Below, piece after piece: positions 1 to 7,740 of a stretch of DNA of 64,000 nt. The translations under genes were made by a program, and so were the position numbers. Below the pieces are notes generated by a model, which did no database searches, had not been told where the DNA came from, and saw nothing but the letters and a program-made list of their open reading frames with translations. The stretch's first letter is position 1, and each line of letters opens with the position of its first letter. The stretch is from Tupaia tana (Eukaryota; Chordata; Mammalia; Scandentia; Tupaiidae): assembly GCA_026018925.1 (NCBI GenBank), contig JAKSZU010000278.1:177471-241470 (forward strand). The letters run 5' to 3'.

Positions 1-274
1 GATCCTGGCTACCTACCTAGAAGGTGGAGTCTGGGGCCTGGGGGTCTGGAAGTGGGGTGGGGGTCAGAGGTGACCCTCCCTCAGTATCCCTTGCTGGTCA
101 GAGGCTTGCAGGAGACGCTATTGCCTGTTGGCAGTCCAGGAAAGTCTAGAAGGTGGAGTCTGGGGCCTGGGGTTCTGGAAGTGGGGTGGGGGTCAGAGGT
201 GACCCTCCCTCAGTATCCCTTGCTGGCCAGAGGCTTGCAGGAAACGCTATTGCCTGCTGGCAGTTCAGGAAAGT
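1..274 (+). repeat. Array start: truncated spacer then two monomers
   Basis: The window opens inside a spacer at GATCCTGGCTACC, so the array extends to the left. Two monomers follow. The second ends with GCAGGAAACG and CAGTTCAGG and leads into a spacer with AACAAGGGAATG, a variant combination also seen near 7080-7160 and partly near 11640-11720. Confidence 0.9.
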
Positions 275-310
275 CTGGGGGGAGAAGGAGAGCTAGGTGT
301 TAACAAGGGA

Positions 311-1048
311 ATGCAGGGAGTTCAAGAGAAAAGAAAAAAAAAAAAAACGCCTCAAGGAGATCCTGGCTACCTTCCTAGAAGGTGGATTCTGGGGCCTGGG
401 GGTCTGGAAGTCGGGTGGGGGTCAGAGGTGACCCTCCCTCAGTATCCCTTGCTGGCCAGAGAATTGCAAGAGACGCTATTGCCTGCTGGCAGTCCAGGAA
501 AGTCTAGAAGGTGGAGTCTGGGGCCTGGGGGTCTGGAAGTGGGGTGGGGGTCAGAGGTGACCCTCCCTCAGTATCCCTTGCTGGCCAGAGACTTGCAGGA
601 GACGCTATTGCCTGCTGGCAGTCCAGGAAAGTCTAGAAGGTGGAGTCTGGGGCCTGGGGGTCTGGAAGTGGGGTGGGGGTCAGAGGTGACCCTCCCTCAG
701 TATCCCTTGCTGGCCAGAGGCTTCCAGGAGACGCTATTGCCTGCTGGCAGTCCAGGAAAGTCTAGAAGTTGGAGTCTGGGGCCTGGGGGTCTAGAAGTGG
801 GGTGGGGGTCAGAGGTGACCCTCCCTCTGTATCCCTTGCTGGCCAGAGGCTTGCAGGAGACGCTATTGCCTGCTGGCAGTCCAGGAAAGTCTAAAAGGTG
901 GAGTCTGGGGCCTGGGGGTCTGGAAGTGCGGTGGGGGTCAGAGGTGACCCTCCCTCAGTATCCCTTGCTGGCCAGAGGCTTGCAGGAAACGCTATTGCCT
1001 GCTGGCAGTCCAGGAAAGTCTGGGGGGAGAAGGAGAGCTAGGTGTTAA
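311..1048 (+). other. Longest open frame: repeat by-product, not a gene
   Basis: A 245-codon frame starts at an ATG in the spacer and reads through five monomers to the TAA of the next spacer's GTTAAC. Its length comes only from M being 129 bp (43 codons) with no stop in this frame. The same frame recurs in every unit at 43 codons per monomer. The predicted peptide is a tandem 43-residue repeat with no signal peptide, membrane segment or domain I recognise. Local variants include many amino-acid changes, with no visible pattern of constraint. I do not call this or any other open frame in the window a coding sequence. Confidence 0.85.
375..1019 (+). repeat. Five-monomer unit, largest in the window
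   Basis: Five M copies (5 x 129 = 645 bp) lie between spacers. The first has GGTGGATTCTGGGG and GAAGTCGGG, the second CAGAGACTTGC, the third GGCTTCCAGG, the fourth CCTCTGTATCCC and the fifth GAAGTGCGGTGG. The first four variants occur in the same order at 7225-7740, which lacks the fifth monomer. The two are therefore copies of one ancestral unit that differ by one monomer gained or lost. Confidence 0.93.
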
Positions 1049-1379
1049 CAAGGGAATGCAGGGAGTTCAAGAGAAAAGAAAAAAAAAAAAAAAACGCCTC
1101 AAGGAGATCCTGGCTACCTTCCTAGAAGGTGGATTCTGGGGCCTGGGGGTCTGGAAGTCGGGTGGGGGTCAGAGGTGACCCTCCCTCAGTATCCCTTGCT
1201 GGCCAGAGGCTTGCAGGAGACGCTATTGCCTGCTGGCAGTCCAGGAAAGTCTAGAAGGTGGAGTCTGGGGCCTGGGGGTCTGGAAGTGGGGTGGGGGTTA
1301 GAGGTGACCCTCCCTCAGTATCCCTTGCTGGTCAGAGGCTTGCAGGAGACGCTATTGCCCGCTGGCAGTCCAGGAAAGT
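1020..1379 (+). repeat. S-M-M unit between the five-monomer unit and block A
   Basis: The spacer has AACAAGGGAATG and ACCTTCCTAG, and the first monomer has GGTGGATTCTGGGG and GAAGTCGGG as in the preceding unit. This points to a local tandem duplication of the unit start. The second monomer has GGGTTAGAGG and GCCCGCTGG, which I do not see elsewhere. Confidence 0.85.
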
Positions 1380-3633
1380 CTGGGGGGAGAAGGAGAGCTA
1401 GGTGTTAACAAGAGAATGCAGGGAGTTCAAGAGAAAAGAAAAAAAAAAAAAAAAACGCCTCAAGGAGATACTGGCTACCTACCTAGAAGGTGGAGTCTGG
1501 GGCCTGGGGGTCTGGAAGTGGGGTGGGGGTCAGAGGTGACCCTCCCTCAGTATCCCTTGCTGGCCAGAGGCTTGCAGGAGACGCTATTGCCTGCTGGCAG
1601 TCCAGGAAAGTCTAGAAGGTGGAGTCTGGGGCCTGGGGGTCTGGAAGTGGGGTGGGGGTCAGAGGTGACCCTCCCTCAGTATCCCTTGCTGGCCAGAGGC
1701 TTGCAGGAGACGCTATTGCCTGCTGGCAGTCCAGGAATGTCTGGGGGGAGAAGGAGAGCTCGGTGTTAACAAGAGAATGCAGGGAGTTCAAGAGAAAAGA
1801 AAAAAAAAAAAAAAACGCTTCTAGGAGATCCTGGCTACCTACCTAGAAGGTGGAGTCTGGGGCCTGGGGGACTGGAAGTGGGGTGGGGGTCAGAGGTGAC
1901 CCTCCCTCAGTATCCCTTGCTGGACATAGGCTTGCAGGAGACGCTATTGCCTGCTGGCAGTCCAGGAAAGTCTAGAAGGTGGAGTCTGGGGCCTGGGGGT
2001 CTGGAAGTGGGGTGCGGGTCAGAGGTGACCCTCCCTCAGTATCCCTTGCTGGCCAGAGGCTTGCAGGAGACGCTATTGCCTGCTGGCAGTCCAGGAAAGT
2101 CTGGGGGGAGAAGGAGAGCTAGGTGTTAACAAGAGAATGCAGGGAGTTCAAGAGAAAAGAAAAGAAAAAAACGCCTCAAGGAGATCCTGGCTACCTTCCT
2201 AGAAGGTGGATTCTGGGGCCTGGGCGTCTGGAAGTGGGGTGGGGGTCAGAGGTGACCCTCCCTCAGTATCCCTTGCTGGCCAGAGGCTTGCAGGAGACGC
2301 TATTGCCTGCTGGCAGTCCAGGATAATCTAGAAGGTGGAGTCTGGGGCCTGGGGGTCTGGAAGTGGGGTGGGGGTCAGAGGTGACACTCCCTCAGTATCC
2401 CTTGCTGACCAGAGGCTTGCAGGAGACGCTATTGCCTGCTGGCAGTCCAGGAAAGTCTGGGGGGAGAAGGAGAGCTAGGTGTTAACAAGAGAATGCAGGG
2501 AGTTCAAGAGAAAAGAAAAAAAAAAAAAAACGCCTCAAGGAGATCCTGGCTACCTACCTTGAAGGTGGAGTCTGTGGCCTGGGGGTCTGGAAGTGGGGTG
2601 GGGGTCAGAGGTGACCCTCCCTCAGTATCCCTTGCTGGCCAGAGGCTTGCAGGAGACGCTATTGCCTGCTGGCAATCCAGGAAAGTCTAGTAGTTGGAGT
2701 CTGGGGCCTGGGGGTCTGGAAGTGGGGTGGGGGTCAGAGGTGACCCTCCCTCAGTATCCCTTGCTGGCCAGAGGCTTGCAGGAGACGTTATTGCCTGCTG
2801 GCACTCCAGGAAAGTCTGGGGGGAGAAGGAGAGCTAGGTGTTAACAAGAGAATGCAGGGAGTTCAAGAGAAAAGAAAAAAAAAAAAAACGCCTCAAGGAG
2901 ATCCTGGCTACCTACATAGAAGGTGGAGTCTGGGGCCTGGGGGTCTGGAAGTGGGTTGGGGGTCAGAGGTGACCCTCCCTAAGTATCCCTTGCTGGCCAG
3001 AGGCTTGTAGGAGACGCTATTGCCTGCTGGCTGTCCAGGAAAGTCTAGAAGGTGCAGTCTGGGGCCTGGGGGTCTGGAAGTGGGGTGGGCGTCAGAGGTG
3101 ACACTCCCTCAGTATCCCTTGCTGGCCAGAGGCTTGCAGGAGTCGCTATTGCCTGCTGGCAGTCCAGGAAAGTCTGGGGGGAGAAGGAGATCTAGGTGTT
3201 AACAAGAGAATGCAGGGAGTTCAAGAGAAAAGAAAAGAAAAAAAAAAGGCCTCAAGGAGATCCTGGCTACCTTCCTAGAAGGTGGAGTCTGGGGCCTGGG
3301 GGTCTGGAAGTGGGGTGGGGGTCAGAGGTGACCCTCCCTCAGTATCCCTTGCTGGCCAGAGGCTTGCAGGAGACGCTATTGCCTGCTGGCAGTCCAGGAA
3401 AGTCTAGAAGGTGGAGTCTGGGGCCTGGGGGTCTGGAAGTGGGGTGGGGGTCAGAGGTGACCCTCCCTCAGTATCCCTTGCTGGCCAGAGGCTTGCAGGA
3501 GACGCTATTGCCTGCTGGCAGTCCAGGAAAGTCTGGGGGGAGAAGGAGAGCTAGGTGTTAACAAGAGAATGCAGGGAGTTCAAGAGAAAAGAAAAAAAAA
3601 AAAAAACGCCTCAAGGAGATCCTGGCTACCTAC

Positions 3634-3762
3634 CTAGAAGGTGGAGTCTGGGGCCTGGGGGTCTGGAAGTGGGGTGGGGGTCAGAGGTGACCCTCCCTCA
3701 GTATCCCTTGCTGGCCAGAGGCTTGCAGGAGACGCTATTGCCTGCTGGCAGTCCAGGAAAGT
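3634..3762 (+). repeat. Monomer M, first position, representative copy (129 bp)
   Basis: This consensus-like copy runs from CTAGAAGGTGGAG to CCAGGAAAGT. Hand composition is G 51, C 29, T 27 and A 22, which is 62% GC with strong G over C excess on the plus strand. It contains one CpG, in GACGCT. The left half is G-rich with four G runs; the right half is mixed and holds the palindrome CTGGCCAG. The length equals 43 codons and one plus-strand frame has no stop, so joined monomers stay open. All three minus-strand frames contain a stop (TAG, TAG or TGA). First-position monomers follow a spacer and usually read TCTGGAAGTGGGGTGG. Confidence 0.95.
3650..3680 (+). other. Potential G-quadruplex motif, present in nearly every M
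   Basis: Four runs of four or more G's lie within 31 bases, separated by loops of 3, 9 and 1 bases: GGGG-CCT-GGGGG, then TCTGGAAGT, then GGGG-T-GGGGG. The 9-base loop is longer than the strict 1-7 rule, so folding is possible but not certain. Local variants weaken it (gtgggttggg, gtgggcgtc, gaaggtgggtggg). About 350 such motifs lie on the same strand across the window. Confidence 0.5.
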
Positions 3763-3891
3763 CTAGAAGGTGGAGTCTGGGGCCTGGGGGTCTGGAAGTG
3801 GGGTGGGGGTCAGAGGTGACCCTCCCTCAGTATCCCTTGCTGGCCAGAGTGTTGCAGGAGACGCTATTGCCTGGTGGCAGTCCAGGAAAGT
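3763..3891 (+). repeat. Monomer M, second position, representative copy (129 bp)
   Basis: This copy follows the first monomer with no spacer; the join creates TCTAGA, an XbaI site. Second-position monomers carry their own diagnostic changes. One family has CTGAAAGTGGGATGG, another has GTGGGCGTCAGAGG with GTGACACTCC. These are found almost only in the last monomer before a spacer, so the dimer is the unit being homogenised. This copy has the local variants CCAGAGTGTTGCAGG and GCCTGGTGGCAG, shared with 6361-6400, which mark it as part of the 2.51-kb duplicated block. Confidence 0.93.
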
Positions 3892-3993
3892 CTGGGGGGA
3901 GAAGGAGAGCTAGGTGTTAACAAGAGAATGCAGGGAGTTCAAGAGAAAAGAAAAAAAAAAAAAAAACGCCTCAAGGAGATCCTGGCTACCTAC
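3892..3993 (+). repeat. Spacer module S, representative copy (102 bp)
   Basis: S begins CTGGGGGGAGAAGG and ends GGCTACCTAC. It is unrelated to M by eye. In order it holds a G run, a purine-rich stretch, GTTAAC (3916-3921, an HpaI site), AATGCAGGGAGTTC, AAGAGAAAAG, an A run (3951-3966 here, roughly 8 to 24 across the array) and CGCCTCAAGGAGATCC. It supplies the stop codon (TAA within GTTAAC) that closes the plus-strand frame running through M. It differs between copies mainly by A-run slippage and by linked substitutions on both sides of the run. Confidence 0.95.
3892..3993 (-). other. Intron-like structure in the spacer (minus strand)
   Basis: On the minus strand the spacer starts CTAG|GTAGGTAG, which resembles a 5' splice site with one mismatch at +4. 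It ends CTCCTTCTCCCCCCAG|ACTTTCC, which resembles a pyrimidine tract and 3' splice site. TTAAC within GTTAAC fits the yUnAy branch consensus, about 25 nt before the end, and a T run lies further upstream. Removing it gives CTTCTAG|ACTTTCC, the exact M-M junction. Seen: the motifs and the junction match. Not shown: transcription or splicing. Many copies have lost the donor GT (cttcctag on plus), and in a tandem array an insertion defines its own junction, so function is unproven. Confidence 0.35.
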
Positions 3994-6404
3994 CTAGAAG
4001 GTGGAGTCTGGGGCCTGGGGGTCTGGAAGTGGGGTGGGGGTCAGAGGTGACCCTCCCTCAGTATCCCTTGCTGGCCAGAGGCTTGCAGGAGACGCTATTG
4101 CCTGCTGGCAGTCCAGGAAAGTCTAGAAGGTGGAGTCTGGGGCCTGGGGGTCTGGAAGTGGGGTGGGGGTCAGAGGTGACCCTCCCTCAGTATCCCTTGC
4201 AGGCCAGAGGCTTGCAGGAGACGCTATTGCCTGCTGGCAGTCCAGGAATGTCTGGGGGGAGAAGGAGAGCTCGGTGTTAACAAGAGAATGCAGGGAGTTC
4301 AAGAGAAAAGAAAAAAAAAAAAAAAACGCTTCTAGGAGATCCTGGCTACCTACCTAGAAGGTGGAGTCTGGGGCCTGGGGGACTGGAAGTGGGGTGGGGG
4401 TCAGAGGTGACCCTCCCTCAGTATCCCTTGCTGGACATAGGCTTGCAGGAGACGCTATTGCCTGCTGGCAGTCCAGGAAAGTCTAGAAGGTGGAGTCTGG
4501 GGCCTGGGGGTCTGGAAGTGGGGTGCGGGTCAGAGGTGACCCTCCCTCAGTATCCCTTGCTGGCCAGAGGCTTGCAGGGGACGCTATTGCCTGCTGGCAG
4601 TCCAGGAAAGTCTGGGGGGAGAAGGAGAGCTAGGTGTTAACAAGAGAATGCAGGGAGTTCAAGAGAAAAGAAAAGAAAAAAACGCCTCAAGGAGATCCTG
4701 GCTACCTTCCTAGAAGGTGGATTCTGGGGCCTGGGGGTCTGGAAGTGGGGTGGGGGTCAGAGGTGACCCTCCCTCAGTATCCCTTGCTGGCCAGAGGCTT
4801 GCAGGAGACGCTATTGCCTGCTGGCAGTCCAGGATAATCTAGAAGGTGGAGTCTGGGGCCTGGGGGTCTGGAAGTGGGGTGGGGGTCAGAGGTGACACTC
4901 CCTCAGTATCCCTTGCTGACCAGAGGCTTGCAGGAGACGCTATTGCCTGCTGGCAGTCCAGGAAAGTCTGGGGGGAGAAGGAGAGCTAGGTGTTAACAAG
5001 AGAATGCAGGGAGTTCAAGAGAAAAGAAAAAAAAAAAAAAAACGCCTCAAGGAGATCCTGGCTACCTACCTTGAAGGTGGAGTCTGTGGCCTGGGGGTCT
5101 GGAAGTGGGGTGGGGGTCAGAGGTGACCCTCCCTCAGTATCCCTTGCTGGCCAGAGGCTTGCAGGAGACGCTATTGCCTGCTGGCAATCCAGGAAAGTCT
5201 AGTAGTTGGAGTCTGGGGCCTGGGGGTCTGGAAGTGGGGTGGGGGTCAGAGGTGACCCTCCCTCAGTATCCCTTGCTGGCCAGAGGCTTGCAGGAGACGT
5301 TATTGCCTGCTGGCACTCCAGGAAAGTCTGGGGGGAGAAGGAGAGCTAGGTGTTAACAAGAGAATGCAGGGAGTTCAAGAGAAAAGAAAAAAAAAAAAAA
5401 CGCCTCAAGGAGATCCTGGCTACCTACATAGAAGGTGGAGTCTGGGGCCTGGGGGTCTGGAAGTGGGTTGGGGGTCAGAGGTGACCCTCCCTAAGTATCC
5501 CTTGCTGGCCAGAGGCTTGTAGGAGACGCTATTGCCTGCTGGCTGTCCAGGAAAGTCTAGAAGGTGCAGTCTGGGGCCTGGGGGTCTGGAAGTGGGGTGG
5601 GCGTCAGAGGTGACACTCCCTCAGTATCCCTTGCTGGCCAGAGGCTTGCAGGAGTCGCTATTGCCTGCTGGCAGTCCAGGAAAGTCTGGGGGGAGAAGGA
5701 GATCTAGGTGTTAACAAGAGAATGCAGGGAGTTCAAGAGAAAAGAAAAGAAAAAAAAAAGGCCTCAAGGAGATCCTGGCTACCTTCCTAGAAGGTGGAGT
5801 CTGGGGCCTGGGGGTCTGGAAGTGGGGTGGGGGTCAGAGGTGACCCTCCCTCAGTATCCCTTGCTGGCCAGAGGCTTGCAGGAGACGCTATTGCCTGCTG
5901 GCAGTCCAGGAAAGTCTAGAAGGTGGGGTCTGGGGCCTGGGGGTCTGGAAGTGGGGTGGGGGTCAGAGGTGACCCTCCCTCAGTATCCCTTGCTGGCCAG
6001 AGGCTTGCAGGAGACGCTATTGCCTGCTGGCAGTCCAGGAAAGTCTGGGGGGAGAAGGAGAGCTAGGTGTTAACAAGAGAATGCAGGGAGTTCAAGAGAA
6101 AAGAAAAGAAAAAAAAAAACGCCTCAAGGAGATCCTGGCTACCTACCTAGAAGGTGGAGTCTGGGGCCTGGGGGTCTGGAAGTGGGGTGGGGGTCAGAGG
6201 TGACCCTCCCTCAGTATCCCTTGCTGGCCAGAGGCTTGCAGGAGACGCTATTGCCTGCTGGCAGTCCAGGAAAGTCTAGAAGGTGGAGTCTGGGGCCTGG
6301 GGGTCTGGAAGTGGGGTGGGGGTCAGAGGTGACCCTCCCTCAGTATCCCTTGCTGGCCAGAGTGTTGCAGGAGACGCTATTGCCTGGTGGCAGTCCAGGA
6401 AAGT

Positions 6405-7124
6405 CTGGGGGGAGAAGGAGAGCTAGGTGTTAACAAGAGAATGCAGGGAGTTCAAGAGAAAAGAAAAAAAAAAAAAAAACGCCTCAAGGAGATCCTGGCT
6501 ACCTACCTAGAAGGTGGAGTCTGGGGCCTGGGGGTCTGGAAGTGGGGTGGGGGTCAGAGGTGACCCTCCCTCAGTATCCCTTGCTGGCCAGAGGCTTGCA
6601 GGAGACGCTATTGCCTGCTGGCAGTCCAGGAAAGTCTAGAAGGTGGAGTCTGGGGCCTGGGGGTCTGGAAGTGGGGTGGGGGTCAGAGGTGACCCTCCCT
6701 CAGTATCCCTTGCAGGCCAGAGGCTTGCAGGAGACGCTATTGCCTGCTGGCAGTCCAGGAAAGTCTGGGGGGAGAAGGAGAGCTAGGTGTTAACAAGAGA
6801 ATGCAGGGAGTTCAAGAGAAAAGAAAAAAAAAAAAAAACGCTTCTAGGAGATCCTGGCTACCTACCTAGAAGGTGGAGTCTGGGGCCTGGGGGTCTGGAA
6901 GTGGGGTGGGGGTCAGAGGTGACCCTCCCTCAGTATCCCTTGCTGGACAGAGGCTTGCAGGAGACGCTATTGCCTGCTGACAGTCCAGGAAATTCTAGAA
7001 GGTGGAGTCTGGGGCCTGGGGGTCTGGAAGTGGGGTGGGGGTCAGAGGTGACCCTCCCTCAGTATCCCTTGCTGGCCAGAGGCTTGCAGGAAACGCTATT
7101 GCCTGCTGGCAGTCCAGGAAAGTC
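6405..7124 (+). repeat. Higher-order block A, partial third copy
   Basis: The first unit matches 3892-4250 (shared TTGCAGGCCAGAGG) at offset 2513. The second has CGCTTCTAGG and GCTGGACAGAGG, related to 4288-4440. After this the series stops matching and passes into a unit with GCAGGAAACG and AACAAGGGAATG, like the window start. A duplication breakpoint therefore lies between about 6950 and 7090. Confidence 0.8.
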
Positions 7125-7224
7125 TGGGGGGAGAAGGAGAGCTAGGTGTTAACAAGGGAATGCAGGGAGTTCAAGAGAAAAGAAAAAAAAAAAAAAACGC
7201 CTCAAGGAGATCCTGGCTACCTTC

Positions 7225-7740
7225 CTAGAAGGTGGATTCTGGGGCCTGGGGGTCTGGAAGTCGGGTGGGGGTCAGAGGTGACCCTCCCTCAGTATCCCTT
7301 GCTGGCCAGAGAATTGCAAGAGACGCTATTGCCTGCTGGCAGTCCAGGAAAGTCTAGAAGGTGGAGTCTGGGGCCTGGGGGTCTGGAAGTGGGGTGGGGG
7401 TCAGAGGTGACCCTCCCTCAGTATCCCTTGCTGGCCAGAGACTTGCAGGAGACGCTATTGCCTGCTGGCAGTCCAGGAAAGTCTAGAAGGTGGAGTCTGG
7501 GGCCTGGGGGTCTGGAAGTGGGGTGGGGGTCAGAGGTGACCCTCCCTCAGTATCCCTTGCTGGCCAGAGGCTTCCAGGAGACGCTATTGCCTGCTGGCAG
7601 TCCAGGAAAGTCTAGAAGTTGGAGTCTGGGGCCTGGGGGTCTAGAAGTGGGGTGGGGGTCAGAGGTGACCCTCCCTCTGTATCCCTTGCTGGCCAGAGGC
7701 TTGCAGGAGACGCTATTGCCTGCTGGCAGTCCAGGAAAGT
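7225..7740 (+). repeat. Four-monomer unit, copy of the 375-1019 unit
   Basis: Four M copies (4 x 129 bp) carry GGTGGATTCTGGGG with GAAGTCGGG, CAGAGACTTGC, GGCTTCCAGG and CCTCTGTATCCC, in the same order as 375-890. The offset is about 6849 bp. The fifth monomer of the first copy is missing, and the spacer follows directly. Confidence 0.93.

Larger units (their letters stand above)
1380..3891 (+). repeat. Higher-order block A, copy 1 (seven units, 2.51 kb)
   Basis: Seven consecutive S-M-M units carry ordered markers: CCAGGAATGTCTGG with GAGAGCTCGGTG, then CGCTTCTAGG with GCTGGACATAGG and GGGGTGCGGG, a spacer with AAAAGAAAAAAACG, a unit with CCTTGAAGGTGG and GAGTCTGTGGCC, a unit with CTACATAG and GTGGGTTGGG, a spacer ending AGGCCTC, and a unit with GAGTGTTGC and GCCTGGTGG. 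All recur in the same order 2511-2513 bp later. Confidence 0.93.
3892..6404 (+). repeat. Higher-order block A, copy 2
   Basis: This is the adjacent copy of 1380-3891 at an offset of 2511-2513 bp. All seven markers are present in order. Private changes are few, for example TTGCAGGCCAGAGG at 4196-4210, GCAGGGGACG near 4573 and AAGGTGGGGTCTGG near 5920. The 1-2 bp drift in offset comes from A-run length. Confidence 0.93.

Noticed and set aside
3634..3762. M as a known protein-coding exon
   Set aside because: The minus-strand reading has exon-like borders, but every frame holds a stop and I do not recognise the translation. A protein search of both strands of the M consensus would be needed to find a source gene.
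3941..3993. A run as the tail of a SINE or processed retrocopy
   Set aside because: There is no SINE body with RNA polymerase III boxes before it, and no target-site duplication beyond an ambiguous 2-bp CT at the S borders. S is the same in all units, so there is no sign of separate insertions.
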